DNA of 29,486 bases, from the NCBI GenBank assembly GCA_964565765.1, contig CAZMGF010000031.1, positions 1 through 29,486 of the forward strand. Reading direction: 5' to 3'. Made by a program: the position numbers and the translations under genes. This document shows, one piece after another, positions 1-8,704 of this stretch (position 1 is the first letter of the stretch; every line of letters starts with the position of its first letter). The notes under the pieces are model-generated. The model searched no databases. It had not been told where the DNA came from and worked only from the letters and a program-made list of their open reading frames with translations. This stretch comes from Bog-1181 sp964565765 (GTDB lineage: Bacteria; Oederibacteriota; PGYV01; Palsa-1178).

Positions 1-29
1 AAAAGGCGGGACTTAAATCCCGCCTTTTT
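1..29 (-). terminator. Intrinsic terminator after the cyclophilin gene
   Basis: A perfect 7-bp stem (GGCGGGA with TCCCGCC) with a 6-nt loop is flanked by A and T runs on the two sides, so it can work in either direction. It lies about 20 nt past the stop of the cyclophilin gene at 49 and so closes the glycoconjugate operon on the minus strand. Confidence 0.85.
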
Positions 30-48
30 GCGTTGAATATTTTATCCG

Positions 49-624
49 TTACTTGTTTTCTATATATACCTTGTCCATCCTGTCGCCGATGGCTATTTTG
101 TGCACCACGTCAAGGCCCTCGGTAACCTGCCCAAAAACCGTGTACTTGCCGTCAAGGAAAGGAGCCGGCGCAAGGCAGATATAGAACTGGCTGCCCGCTG
201 AATCAGGGTCGGAAGCGCGCGCCATTGCCACCGTGCCTTCAAGATGCGGGTTTTTATTGAACTCGGCCTTTATGTTATAACCCGGTCCGCCTGAACCGTT
301 TCCGTTTGGATCCCCGCCCTGTATCACAAAATTCGGCTCCACCCTGTGGAACGTGAGGCCGTTATAGAACCCTTTGCCGGCCAGCGTGATGAAATTCTCG
401 CAGGTCTTTGGCGCGTCCGCTGAAAAGAACCTGAACTTGATGGTTCCCTTCGATGTTTCAATGACGGCGATTGGCGCCGCGGCGGCCGTTGTGGTCACTC
501 CGGACGGAGCCGGTTCGGCTGCGGGGGCCTGGCCGGAAGCTGTTCCTTTGGTGTTCTCGCAGGACGCTCCCATTAAAGCGAAAAGCATGAAAACAAGAGC
601 AAATACCGGTAAAACTTTTTTCAT
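49..624 (-). CDS. Cyclophilin-type peptidyl-prolyl isomerase, probable lipoprotein
   Basis: This 191-residue protein is a cyclophilin that catalyses cis-trans isomerisation of peptidyl-proline bonds. A hydrophobic signal sequence ends at Cys22 (context GASC), a weak lipobox because position -3 is Gly. An Ala/Pro/Thr-rich linker runs to about residue 52, and the cyclophilin domain fills the rest. The active-site strings FHRV and FVIQGGD and the later GSQFYI and GKYTVFG are present. It is probably anchored in the periplasm and folds exported proteins. Its ATG overlaps the stop of the upstream UPF0104 gene as ATGA, and a strong GGAGGA sits 6 to 8 nt before the start, so it is translationally coupled as the last gene of the glycoconjugate operon. 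The family call is secure; lipid anchoring is less so. Confidence 0.93.
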   Translation of the reverse strand: MKKVLPVFALVFMLFALMGASCENTKGTASGQAPAAEPAPSGVTTTAAAAPIAVIETSKGTIKFRFFSADAPKTCENFITLAGKGFYNGLTFHRVEPNFVIQGGDPNGNGSGGPGYNIKAEFNKNPHLEGTVAMARASDPDSAGSQFYICLAPAPFLDGKYTVFGQVTEGLDVVHKIAIGDRMDKVYIENK

Positions 625-1670
625 TTTACTTCCTCCTTTTTCTGTTCTTTTACTATTTTAGAAAAATTCATACCTTCCATTGCCATAAAAACCGCACCAA
701 GAATTATTATGGGAAAAAGTATCATGGCGTGGACTATAAATACATAAGCGGCCGCCTGCTCCTTGGGGAAGGCAAAAAGCATCATTATTCCAACGCCGAA
801 AAATTCAAAGGGCCCCACCCCGCCTGATGTGGAGGGCACCATTATGGCAAAATTGGCCACCGCCATAATAAGGCATACGAGAAGAAAACTTACATGTATG
901 TTCATGGCAACGCCCATCAGCCAGTATGTATAGGCCTCAATGGACCAGGCCAGCATTGAAAGGCCGAACACAGCAAGCATGTCCCCGGCGTTTCCAAGCA
1001 CGCCCAGCCCGAGTATGAAAGTATCGATGAATTTTCCGGTCTTATCCCTGATCGCCGCGGGAAAAACCGACATTATCGAATGAACAAATTTTACGGTTGC
1101 CTCCCTCTTATAAAGCAGGAAAAACATGAATATAAATATTCCAAGAAACACGGCGCTGCCCAGCACAGCAAAGCCGAGTACCGCGTCCTTTATGCCGAGC
1201 GCGGCCCCGAAAAAATTAATCGGCGGTATCTGCGACTGGGTGGCAATAAAATGAAAGGCCGTATAGCCGATAATAAAATAAAATATCATAACAAGCCCGT
1301 CAAACACCCTTTCAATGACCACGGTGGCAAAGGCGGATGTACCGCTGACGCCGAGTTTGTTGCCGGTTAAATACGCCCGTATAAACTCCCCGGCGCGCGC
1401 CGGCAGGACGTTGTTGAACATAAAACCTATTACAAGGTATGGAAAAAGCCTCATGGCCCTGAATACTTTTATATGCTTTAAAAGATGCCGCCACCTTATT
1501 GCCCTTATAATGTACCCAAAAATATAAATAGCGATTGTCAGCAGCAGCAGCCATACATTTATGCGCTGTATTATCTCCCACAGCATTTTGTACTTTATTC
1601 CCTTAAATACAAAAAAAAGGCACACCGCGGTTACAAGCAGCCCGAGCCAGAAAACAAACTTTTTCGCCAT
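621..1670 (-). CDS. UPF0104 / LPG-synthase-TM flippase-like membrane protein
   Basis: A polytopic inner-membrane protein of about 349 residues. It carries family hallmarks of the lysylphosphatidylglycerol-synthase transmembrane region (UPF0104, AglD-like): NNVLPARAGEFIRA near residue 85, followed by VVIERVFDGL, and a late GGVGPFE segment. Family members are tied to lipid or lipid-linked sugar translocation or transfer, but the substrate here is unknown. I prefer the ATG at 1670 to the GTG two codons earlier, because AGGGGA lies about 8 nt before the ATG and is too close to the GTG. Its start region overlaps the stop of the GT2 gene, and it sits between that gene and the cyclophilin. The context suggests it handles the polyprenyl-linked sugar made by the GT2 enzyme; that is inference. 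Confidence 0.88.
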   Translation of the reverse strand: MAKKFVFWLGLLVTAVCLFFVFKGIKYKMLWEIIQRINVWLLLLTIAIYIFGYIIRAIRWRHLLKHIKVFRAMRLFPYLVIGFMFNNVLPARAGEFIRAYLTGNKLGVSGTSAFATVVIERVFDGLVMIFYFIIGYTAFHFIATQSQIPPINFFGAALGIKDAVLGFAVLGSAVFLGIFIFMFFLLYKREATVKFVHSIMSVFPAAIRDKTGKFIDTFILGLGVLGNAGDMLAVFGLSMLAWSIEAYTYWLMGVAMNIHVSFLLVCLIMAVANFAIMVPSTSGGVGPFEFFGVGIMMLFAFPKEQAAAYVFIVHAMILFPIIILGAVFMAMEGMNFSKIVKEQKKEEVK

Positions 1671-1672
1671 TA

Positions 1673-2479
1673 TCACTTCCCCTTTTTTATCTGTTTCGCG
1701 TAAAACGGGCTTATCACGTCCGTCAGCTTCCTGGAAAACTTCTCATATTTTTTTATCCCCCATTTATGAAGGAGGAACTGGGCCATTACCTTAAGTGTGG
1801 CAAGGCCGTAAATTGACGAACGGATGAAATTTATTGAAGAGGCTTCCTTAAAATACCTGGTGGGCACCGGAACCTCGCTTGAATGAAAGCCGTACATTTC
1901 GACCTGCGCTATAACCTCGGTGTCAAATACAAAATCGTCGGAATTCAGGGTAAACGGGATGGTCAGCAGCAGCTTTCTGCTGTATGCCCTGAAACCCGTA
2001 TGAAGCTCTGAGTAGTGCTTGCCGAAACATTCATTTTCAATAAATGTAAGCAGTTTGTTTGAAACATATTTATAAAAAGGCATGCCGCCGCGCAGCGCTC
2101 CGGCGCCAAGCATCCTTGAACCCAGGACAAAATCAGCGTGGCCGTTTAATATCGGCGATATCATTTCAGGAATCAGCCTGGAATCGTACTGATAGTCCGG
2201 GTGCAGCATTACCACAACGTCAGCGCCTTCCTTGAGCGCCTCGATGTAGCAGGTCTTCTGGTTGCCGCCGTACCCTTTATTCTGGATGTGCACAATAGTC
2301 TTTATGCCGAGGTGTTTGGCCACTTCGACCGTTTCGTCCCTGGAGACATCATCCACAAGTATTATTTTATCGACTATATTTTTCGGTATGTCCCTGTATG
2401 TCTTTTCAAGGGTTTTTGCCGCGTTATACGCCGGCATCACCACCACAATTTTTGATTTTTTACGGGAAGAGGATTTCAC
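1673..2479 (-). CDS. Family 2 glycosyltransferase, polyprenyl-phosphate type
   Basis: This 268-residue cytoplasmic GT-A enzyme resembles dolichol/polyprenyl-phosphate mannosyltransferases (DPM1/GtrB type). It has the N-terminal VVVMPAYNAA strand, the nucleotide-binding acidic pair LVDD at 42-44, the metal-site region HPDYQYD at 93-99, and the TGFRAYSR acceptor loop at 161-168. The C-terminal membrane segments found in GtrB are absent, so it would be soluble or peripheral. The likely reaction is transfer of a hexose from a nucleotide sugar to polyprenyl phosphate. The start is a GTG with an excellent GAGGAGGT about 8 nt upstream. It overlaps the end of the PA14 glycosyltransferase by 20 bp, which fits a role as donor supplier for the GT-C proteins of the operon. 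The sugar is not determined. Confidence 0.92.
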   Translation of the reverse strand: MKSSSRKKSKIVVVMPAYNAAKTLEKTYRDIPKNIVDKIILVDDVSRDETVEVAKHLGIKTIVHIQNKGYGGNQKTCYIEALKEGADVVVMLHPDYQYDSRLIPEMISPILNGHADFVLGSRMLGAGALRGGMPFYKYVSNKLLTFIENECFGKHYSELHTGFRAYSRKLLLTIPFTLNSDDFVFDTEVIAQVEMYGFHSSEVPVPTRYFKEASSINFIRSSIYGLATLKVMAQFLLHKWGIKKYEKFSRKLTDVISPFYAKQIKKGK

Positions 2480-4703
2480 TGGGCACGACCTCCTCGCTTG
2501 AGCTTTCCGGGTTTATCCACCAGAACTGCATTTTGGAATAATGTATGGACTCGCGGTACCTTAAAACAAGCTGATGCATCCCTTTTGAAAGATACACCGA
2601 TCCCCTTCCGTCTTTCTGCCCGAATCCCGCCCCTTTATCCTCCAGCACTTTTTTTGAGTCGATGTAAAGGTCGGAATAATCATTTGAATTAGTTATAAAC
2701 GAATAAGTGCCCGCGCTCTCTATTTTTATCCTGCCTGACCACCTGACGGAAAATGGCCCCATAATCGGGTCAAGCGTCCAGTTGAAAAGGATGAAAGGAT
2801 CCAGCCTTGAAAAAACCGGCGGCCCCTTCCATTCAATACCGCGGAAATACTCGCCTTTTAACCCGTTGGCAACCGGCTTATCCTGATAATTTTTCACATC
2901 GTCATAGGGCACTTCAAATGTAAAGTATAATATCTCGTTGGGAATATACTTGTGCCTGAAATCCGCGTATTTGCCGTGCGGGTACATTTTCTTCAATACC
3001 GGCACCAGCGGAAGGTAAGACTCGTCAAGTATATAGACAAAATTCTTCCTTATCTTTTCCCTTATGGGCACATGGTCGGAAGGCGAAAAATGTACGTAAT
3101 TCTCGGCGGGATAGGCCGCAAATTTGAAGGTGTAGCTTTCCACCCACGACGGCTGCACCATTGCCTCCCAGTCGCCGCCAAGGCTGTTTACATAACGCCC
3201 CATGGTATATTCATCCGTGGAAAACTCCGCCCATGATCCCGGATTTTTCCTGAAATTTTCAAAATACTGGTTGAAATTATCATAACCCACAAAACACATG
3301 ACCGCGATTCCCGCCATAGCCACCGTGGTCATGAAGCCTTCTCCGTACTGTTCCTTCGCGTAATCAAGGAGCCTGCCCGCCGCGATTACCATAAAAATTA
3401 TAACGACAGGTATCTCAACGATTGTCCTGTAGGCCTGGGGGGATTCGGTAGAAAGCAGCCCGGTCTGCAAAAACGCGGCAAAAAGCGCCATCAATAAAAA
3501 ATATCTCGGCTTTGCCGAATTAAAAAGGACAAAAAAGAAGCCGAGAAAGGCGAATATTCCCGTCACAAAATCGAGCATCGGGACGCCGCCGTAATTGTGC
3601 CTGGGATTGCCGTCCCCCTCGTAGTTGAACATAAGCATGGTGTTGGAAAAATTTTCCATGTAAAGTTTGAGCCAGAATTTCGGCTTGCCGTCCTTTTCCA
3701 CATACCTGCCGCCGACCTCATGCAGCATTTCCTGGTTGAAAATGGAAACCGTCGAGGAACGGCTCATAAAATTCTGCGGGTTTTTCACAGCGTAAATAGC
3801 AAGCGGTGATATTACAATAAGGAAAGCGGCCAGCGCGAGTCCTATGGATTTGTAATGGTTTTTTATAAACTTCGGTTCCCTTATAAAAACATAAATAAAA
3901 AAGAGCGCCAGCCCCACCGGAATCAGCCTTGCAGCGAGATAAGTATACAGCGAAAGCGAGGTTACAGCCCCCAGCATGATAAAATCAAATGGTTTGCGTT
4001 TTATATAAACCCTGTATGTGAAATATATGCACAGGATGACAAAAAAGACCGTTACAATACCGAGAAAACCTATCCTCGAAAAATTCACATGCCAGCGCAT
4101 CACCGCCATTATCGCGGCGCCGAGTATCGCGGCGCGCACGCCGTAAAGGTAGCGCAGCAGGAAATAAAAAGCCGGTATGCACATTACGCCGAAAACTATG
4201 GATACCGCCCTTACCTGCATAACTCCTATGCCGAAAAATTTGAAAAAAGCCGCCACAAAATACATATACATGGCGGCGTTCTGGGTCCAGCGCTCAATAT
4301 AAACCGGCAGTTTTGTGCCGTCCATTTCTATTCCGTTCAATATGTTGATGGCCTCGTTGCCGTTCTGCCCCTCATCGCGGAAGCATCCCGAAGGCACCTC
4401 GTCGGACATGTAAACCCTGAAAAATATGGCAACCGCAAGTATAAAAAGGAATATAATCGCCTCTGTCCACGGTTCAATATTGAAGACTTCCGCTTCTTTT
4501 CTGGACGCCCCTCCCGCCATGGAAAAAACCGCCACAGCCGCGGCGTAGAGCAGAAGCCCGGGAAAAAGGATATGATTCATAAAAAATACCTGCCCGAAAG
4601 CCGCCAGCACAAGCGACGCCGCCGCCAGGTTGAAAGGGCCGAAGGAATATACGGACTTTAAGAGATCCGCCTTAGCGCGCGCGGGCCTTTTCTTTTTTGA
4701 CAT
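2460..4703 (-). CDS. GT-C (PMT/ArnT-like) glycosyltransferase fused to a PA14 domain
   Basis: A large polytopic membrane protein of 747 residues from this start. The first extracytoplasmic loop holds an acidic pair in CFRDEGQNGNEA (about residues 107-118), the place where GT39/PMT_2 enzymes bind the catalytic metal or base. About a dozen hydrophobic segments follow. The last 136 residues (DNA 2463-2870) form a PA14 domain: it opens with GLKGEYFRG and has FSVRWSGRI, an AGTYSF strand, the YIDSKKV turn and a KGMHQLVLRYRE strand. PA14 modules bind glycans in many enzymes, so this one may position the acceptor outside the membrane; that is inference. The ATG at 4703 is preferred over the GTG at 4712 because AGGTG is well spaced for it. 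It overlaps the GT2 gene by 20 bp. Confidence 0.87.
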   Translation of the reverse strand: MSKKKRPARAKADLLKSVYSFGPFNLAAASLVLAAFGQVFFMNHILFPGLLLYAAAVAVFSMAGGASRKEAEVFNIEPWTEAIIFLFILAVAIFFRVYMSDEVPSGCFRDEGQNGNEAINILNGIEMDGTKLPVYIERWTQNAAMYMYFVAAFFKFFGIGVMQVRAVSIVFGVMCIPAFYFLLRYLYGVRAAILGAAIMAVMRWHVNFSRIGFLGIVTVFFVILCIYFTYRVYIKRKPFDFIMLGAVTSLSLYTYLAARLIPVGLALFFIYVFIREPKFIKNHYKSIGLALAAFLIVISPLAIYAVKNPQNFMSRSSTVSIFNQEMLHEVGGRYVEKDGKPKFWLKLYMENFSNTMLMFNYEGDGNPRHNYGGVPMLDFVTGIFAFLGFFFVLFNSAKPRYFLLMALFAAFLQTGLLSTESPQAYRTIVEIPVVIIFMVIAAGRLLDYAKEQYGEGFMTTVAMAGIAVMCFVGYDNFNQYFENFRKNPGSWAEFSTDEYTMGRYVNSLGGDWEAMVQPSWVESYTFKFAAYPAENYVHFSPSDHVPIREKIRKNFVYILDESYLPLVPVLKKMYPHGKYADFRHKYIPNEILYFTFEVPYDDVKNYQDKPVANGLKGEYFRGIEWKGPPVFSRLDPFILFNWTLDPIMGPFSVRWSGRIKIESAGTYSFITNSNDYSDLYIDSKKVLEDKGAGFGQKDGRGSVYLSKGMHQLVLRYRESIHYSKMQFWWINPESSSEEVVPSEILFP

Positions 4704-4708
4704 TTTAT

Positions 4709-5923
4709 TCACCTTTCCATGTATCTGGAGACGGCCGCGTCTCCGGCGATATACTGTATATTTCCGTTGCGCTCTATCGTCCTGTTAAAAGTGTATATGC
4801 AGCTGTATAACAGCATAAAAATAATAATTCCCAAAAATATATTGCCCGCCGTGAAATACGGGTTTTTTCTTAATTCAAAGTACGCGGAGAATTCCCTCAC
4901 CCCTGCCACCGCGCATATTATCAGGCAGATAAAAAACTGCGGCATGAAAAGGTATGTCCCGGGCCTCGGGGAAAATCCCGCGGCAAATTCCATGACCAGT
5001 GCGGCCACAGAGAGAAGCAGGACAAGCGTATAATCTGACACCTCGCTTTTTTTTATCTCGGCCCCGGCCTTTACAAAGAGCGCGATGTAAAAAAATACGG
5101 CTAAAAAGGGCGGCAGGGCCTTTGACCATAAAAATCCGTCCTTAAAAAAAGCGTCCACCATCCACGTTTTTATATCCAGCATGCCGTTGTTTTTCAGGTA
5201 ATCAAATGAAAAATTCTCCACAAAGACCCAGAACAACAGCGCGGCTGACGCGGCGGCCAGGCCGGCAAGCGTATATGAAAGCACGGCGCCGTAATTTTTC
5301 CTCAATTTTTTTTCATTTGCTTTCATAACCGCAAAAACCAAAAAGCAGGCCGCAAATACAGCCGCAGCCCAGCCGTTAAGCGCCATCAGTATAAGCGACG
5401 CTGAAAACCCGGAATATTTTTTCTTTTCAACGGAAAACACCGAGAAATATAATGCCGCGGCAAACAGCATTATAGAAAGCGCGGAGGCTGTCCCTGAAAA
5501 TGCCCCGAGCTCCACGGGCGCTGACGCCGCGTATATAGCCATTGATATAAAAGCGGCCTCTTTCCCGAGAAAGCGCAGCGCTATCTTGTAAAACAACAGC
5601 AGTGTAACCGCGAATAAAAGCAGATCCAGCACATATACCGCAGCAACCGCGTTTGCCCTGCCGGCGAGCTTATAAACAGGGGCGATGAGCACCGGATATA
5701 AAAGTGAATCACTTTCCCGCCTGCCCGGTTCATTGAACGCTTTTGCAATATCCATATCAGCAAGGGCTCCGGCCTTATTGAGCGAATAAAATGCCTCTAT
5801 GCCGGAAAAAGTAAGGGCATTATTGTTATAGTACATGGACAGTGCGGCCTGCACAAGAAAAACCGCCAGGGCCGCGATTATTATCCTGTTAACGGGCGCG
5901 TCCTTAAAAAATACGCTCCTCAT
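4709..5923 (-). CDS. GT-C-like polytopic membrane protein
   Basis: A 404-residue integral membrane protein with about ten hydrophobic segments. The layout resembles PMT/ArnT-like glycosyltransferases: a first transmembrane helix, a loop with LTFSGIEAFY and then RESDSLLYPVLIAPVY, and repeated helices. The double-acidic motif seen in its neighbours is not clear here; Glu in SGIEAF is the best candidate. The enzyme activity is therefore uncertain, and it could be a non-catalytic relative. The ATG overlaps the stop of the upstream gene as ATGA, and AGGAGGA lies 6 nt before it. It sits between two GT-C genes in a coupled operon, which supports a role in the same glycan pathway. No specific substrate can be read from the sequence. 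Confidence 0.78.
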   Translation of the reverse strand: MRSVFFKDAPVNRIIIAALAVFLVQAALSMYYNNNALTFSGIEAFYSLNKAGALADMDIAKAFNEPGRRESDSLLYPVLIAPVYKLAGRANAVAAVYVLDLLLFAVTLLLFYKIALRFLGKEAAFISMAIYAASAPVELGAFSGTASALSIMLFAAALYFSVFSVEKKKYSGFSASLILMALNGWAAAVFAACFLVFAVMKANEKKLRKNYGAVLSYTLAGLAAASAALLFWVFVENFSFDYLKNNGMLDIKTWMVDAFFKDGFLWSKALPPFLAVFFYIALFVKAGAEIKKSEVSDYTLVLLLSVAALVMEFAAGFSPRPGTYLFMPQFFICLIICAVAGVREFSAYFELRKNPYFTAGNIFLGIIIFMLLYSCIYTFNRTIERNGNIQYIAGDAAVSRYMER

Positions 5924-7950
5924 GAGTTCCTCCTCTGTAATATCCAGTAATGGAAAGCATTATACCTGTTGGGCGTTATTTCTTCAAGTTTAACCCTCGC
6001 AGACGCTCCCTTTATAAATTTCCCGGGAATTGTAATTTCCTGTTCCGAATACTCCTTGCTGGTCGCGGTGTTGGGCCACTGCGCGCAGAGCGCCCCGTCA
6101 ATAAAGATTTTTTGCATGCTTTCAGGCGCTTCATAAACCCTTCTTACTATTTTTATATCGGCTCCTGGAACAAGGCCGGTCACGGTGAATTCCTCGCCGC
6201 CCCCTGTAATTCTTCCGCCTTCAAGCACCCTGCCGCCGGCAACACCCGCAGTCTCCGCCTCTTCAAAAAGAGTTCCCGGGACCTGAGGAATTCTTTTCGC
6301 GAATATTCTGTAGCTGTGTTTTGCCTCGTCCCTCATATCGGCAATATCAAGAACGTCCGCCTGGGCGAATTTACCCTTTTCGGTATGGTCAACCTTCATG
6401 GTGTCGCCGCTGTTAAACAGGGTGAAATCCGTCTCAACCCCCACTTCAGGCGAGCCCACGACAAAATAAGCAGGTTCTTTTTCTATATTAAATGTTGTCA
6501 TACGGGGTTTCTTAAACACTGTGAACCCCTCATAATTAAACCACCCCAGGTGCACCATCCAGTATTTCGGCCTGACATGTTCAAGCTCCTCAAATACCGT
6601 AGCCAGGCCGTCGCGGAAATTTTTTGCCTCGCCGTTGGTAACCAGGCCGACAAGGTCATAAACCCTCGCGTCTGAAAAATATGTTATGGCTCCGGCGTCG
6701 TTTATGGCCACGCGCTCGCCGGCGGGAACATGCTCCTTCACCCATTTGCCCGCCGATATTGACTGGGCGAGAATATCCCTGCAGTCGCGGCCGAAATTCA
6801 CGGCGTTTGCCGCTATTGTAAAAAAGTTAAATCCAAAAAATAGGGTGAATATAAGGGCCGGCAGATGCTTAACCCGGCCCGGAGAAAGTTCCGCGGCCTT
6901 ATCCAGCAGCAGTTTTATTCCGTACGCGAGAAAAATTACAAAAATTATAATAAAAGGCATTGTGTACCTGTAATTGTGCACGGTGGCGAAGCTTGAAAAA
7001 ACAGTGGACATAACGCCGAGAAAAAACCATAGAAACGACACGGTAAAAACCCCGGCTTTTTTTGACTTTAATTCATGGGCCACCCCGGGCATCAGCCCGA
7101 GCAGAAATATAAAAAATACATACCTGGGGAAATAATGCTCGGCCCCGCCGTTGAAAACTTTATTTAAAAAATCAAGGTAATAATTCCAGCTGTCCTTTAA
7201 CACCTCTGTTACAACATAATAATTCATGGAAAAGCTCGATTTTGCCCTCATGGTATTCGGCATAAAATCACCTGTAAAAAATCGGTTTACAAGGAAATAA
7301 ACCGAGCCGGCGGCCACAGGCAGCAGATATGGAAGGAATTTTTCATTTTTCGGATCAAAAAGTTTGTTTAAAAATTTTATAAAGACAAGCACAATTACAA
7401 CTATAAAACCTTCGGGCCTGACAGCCGCAAGAAAGCAGAGCATAAGCGCCTGCTTTGCCGGGCCGCTTCCCTTCACCATCATGTAAAGATTTGCGGCAAG
7501 AAGCAGGGAAAATAATCCGATTTCCATACCCGAAAAAAAACCCCACAGGATATTTCCGTTGGTCACATAAAGCGCCGCCCCGAAAATCGCGGCAGAATAA
7601 CTGCCGGTAAGTTTTTTTATGATTGCAAATATAAAATATCCGCAGAAGTAAAGGCAGGCAATGCCGCCAATATAAGTGGGTATGACAAGGTATATACCCC
7701 TGAATATAATGGCGAAAGGCGCAAGGAGAAAAGCGTATAAAAAGCTGGTGGCGCCGGATGAATAACCTTCGCCGGCCACATACTCAAAAAAGCGGCCGTG
7801 GACCAGGTTTTTGGCGTACTGGAAATATATAAAAGCGTCGTCAAGCGGCGCCGAAAGCTTAAATCCGGTGTACAGGGCCATTATAAGGAAAAAGAACGCC
7901 CCTGCCGCTATAGAGTAATAAAGCAGGTACTTTTTGAACCTTGCTTCCAT
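5920..7950 (-). CDS. GT-C-like glycosyltransferase with C-terminal soluble domain
   Basis: First gene of the glycoconjugate operon, 676 residues. After the first helix comes PLDDAFIYFQYAKNL with D37-D38, then GEGYSSGATSF. This is the signature loop of GT-C enzymes that use polyprenyl-linked donors. About ten membrane helices follow, then roughly 250 soluble residues including an INDAGAITYFS segment. The final part looks like a beta-sandwich and ends in RYNAFHYWILQ, but I cannot name its family. Longer reading frames begin upstream at 8007, but that region holds a terminator hairpin. The ATG at 7950 has AGGAGGAG just before it and is chosen. No clear promoter lies between the hairpin and the start, so read-through from the ribosomal operon is possible. 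Confidence 0.84.
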   Translation of the reverse strand: MEARFKKYLLYYSIAAGAFFFLIMALYTGFKLSAPLDDAFIYFQYAKNLVHGRFFEYVAGEGYSSGATSFLYAFLLAPFAIIFRGIYLVIPTYIGGIACLYFCGYFIFAIIKKLTGSYSAAIFGAALYVTNGNILWGFFSGMEIGLFSLLLAANLYMMVKGSGPAKQALMLCFLAAVRPEGFIVVIVLVFIKFLNKLFDPKNEKFLPYLLPVAAGSVYFLVNRFFTGDFMPNTMRAKSSFSMNYYVVTEVLKDSWNYYLDFLNKVFNGGAEHYFPRYVFFIFLLGLMPGVAHELKSKKAGVFTVSFLWFFLGVMSTVFSSFATVHNYRYTMPFIIIFVIFLAYGIKLLLDKAAELSPGRVKHLPALIFTLFFGFNFFTIAANAVNFGRDCRDILAQSISAGKWVKEHVPAGERVAINDAGAITYFSDARVYDLVGLVTNGEAKNFRDGLATVFEELEHVRPKYWMVHLGWFNYEGFTVFKKPRMTTFNIEKEPAYFVVGSPEVGVETDFTLFNSGDTMKVDHTEKGKFAQADVLDIADMRDEAKHSYRIFAKRIPQVPGTLFEEAETAGVAGGRVLEGGRITGGGEEFTVTGLVPGADIKIVRRVYEAPESMQKIFIDGALCAQWPNTATSKEYSEQEITIPGKFIKGASARVKLEEITPNRYNAFHYWILQRRNS

Positions 7951-7980
7951 TGCTCCTCCTGCCTGCATATGTAAAATTTT

Positions 7981-8007
7981 TTGGGAGGCCCTTAAAGGGC
8001 CCCCCAA
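7981..8007 (-). terminator. Hairpin terminator after rplT
   Basis: A near-perfect 12-bp hairpin: TTGGG and CCCAA enclose one mismatch, then GGCCCTT pairs with AAGGGCC around the centre. It sits between the rplT stop and the first glycosyltransferase gene. On the minus strand it is followed by AAAATTTT rather than a clean U-run, so termination may be partial. Confidence 0.6.
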
Positions 8008-8033
8008 TTAATTTTATTTAAGTAAAAAGCTTT

Positions 8034-8402
8034 TTACTTCGCGGCGGCCGTCAGGTTCTCTTTGGCGGCCTCAACAAGTTTCACGAAAGAAGGCATGTCA
8101 GCCACTGCCATTTCAGCGAGCTGTTTCCTGTTTATGGTGATTGCGGCTTTGTTTAAACCGTTCATAAAACGCGAGTAGGAAATTCCGTTCTCCCTGCATG
8201 CCGAATTGATCCTTATTATCCAGAGGTTCCTGAATTCCCTCTTTTTGAGCTTTCTGCCCTTGAATGAAGCCTGCCAGCCCTTCTGAACCTGCTCGGTGGC
8301 CCTTGTCCAGAGATTCTTCTTCCTGCCGTAGAAACCCTCGGCAAGTTTGATCATTTTTTTATGCCTGCGTTTTGAAGTTACGCCTCTTTTTACCCTCGGC
8401 AT
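8034..8402 (-). CDS. rplT: 50S ribosomal protein L20
   Basis: A 122-residue basic protein with the classic L20 opening PRVKRGVTSKRRHKK, then LAEGFYGRKKNLW and the RNLWIIRINSACRENG region. L20 binds 23S rRNA early in assembly of the large subunit. In several bacteria it also represses its own operon by binding the infC leader. The length is typical and the start is fixed by GGAGG 7 nt upstream. It is the last gene of infC-rpmI-rplT and is followed by a strong hairpin at 7981-8007. A perfect 20-bp palindrome (8020-8039) overlaps the stop codon. Confidence 0.98.
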   Translation of the reverse strand: MPRVKRGVTSKRRHKKMIKLAEGFYGRKKNLWTRATEQVQKGWQASFKGRKLKKREFRNLWIIRINSACRENGISYSRFMNGLNKAAITINRKQLAEMAVADMPSFVKLVEAAKENLTAAAK

Positions 8403-8449
8403 TTTAAAACCTCCATTTTAATTTTAATCCTGCTTTTTTAAGCCGCTGT

Positions 8450-8647
8450 TTAATTATACGGCAGCATTAACTTGACGTTCTTGGCGTTCGCGTGGTCCAC
8501 ATACGCCGCTTTTCTTTTCGGCCTTTTCAGATTGCTTGATTCCTGATGAAGCAAATGGCGGAGCCCCGGCCTTTTATATTTCAATTTTCCGCTGGCCGTC
8601 ACTTTTATCCTCTTTTTCGCGCAGGAATTCGTCTTTAATTTCGGCAT
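8450..8647 (-). CDS. rpmI: 50S ribosomal protein L35
   Basis: A 65-residue basic protein beginning PKLKTNSCAKKRIKVTASGK, with the family segments LKYKRPGLRHLL and KRKAAYV. This is a full-length L35 of the large ribosomal subunit. An AAGGAG Shine-Dalgarno lies 6 nt before the ATG. The gene sits between infC and rplT, the conserved order in most bacteria, with 47 and 57 bp gaps and no internal promoter that I can see. Confidence 0.98.
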   Translation of the reverse strand: MPKLKTNSCAKKRIKVTASGKLKYKRPGLRHLLHQESSNLKRPKRKAAYVDHANAKNVKLMLPYN

Positions 8648-8704
8648 TTTTTTCTCCTTTTCCTGATTTGAACTGCTTTTTTATTTAAACCCGGTTAAAA
8701 AAAA

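Noticed and set aside
3855..4661. A 268-codon open frame on the plus strand
   Set aside because: It lies wholly inside the GT-C/PA14 gene on the other strand. Its product is rich in His, Arg and Tyr with no family pattern, and no Shine-Dalgarno or coupled gene supports it.
5950..6675. A 241-codon open frame on the plus strand
   Set aside because: It is antisense to the soluble C-terminal part of the first GT-C gene, which has a good start and a consistent family pattern. The antisense product shows no motif.
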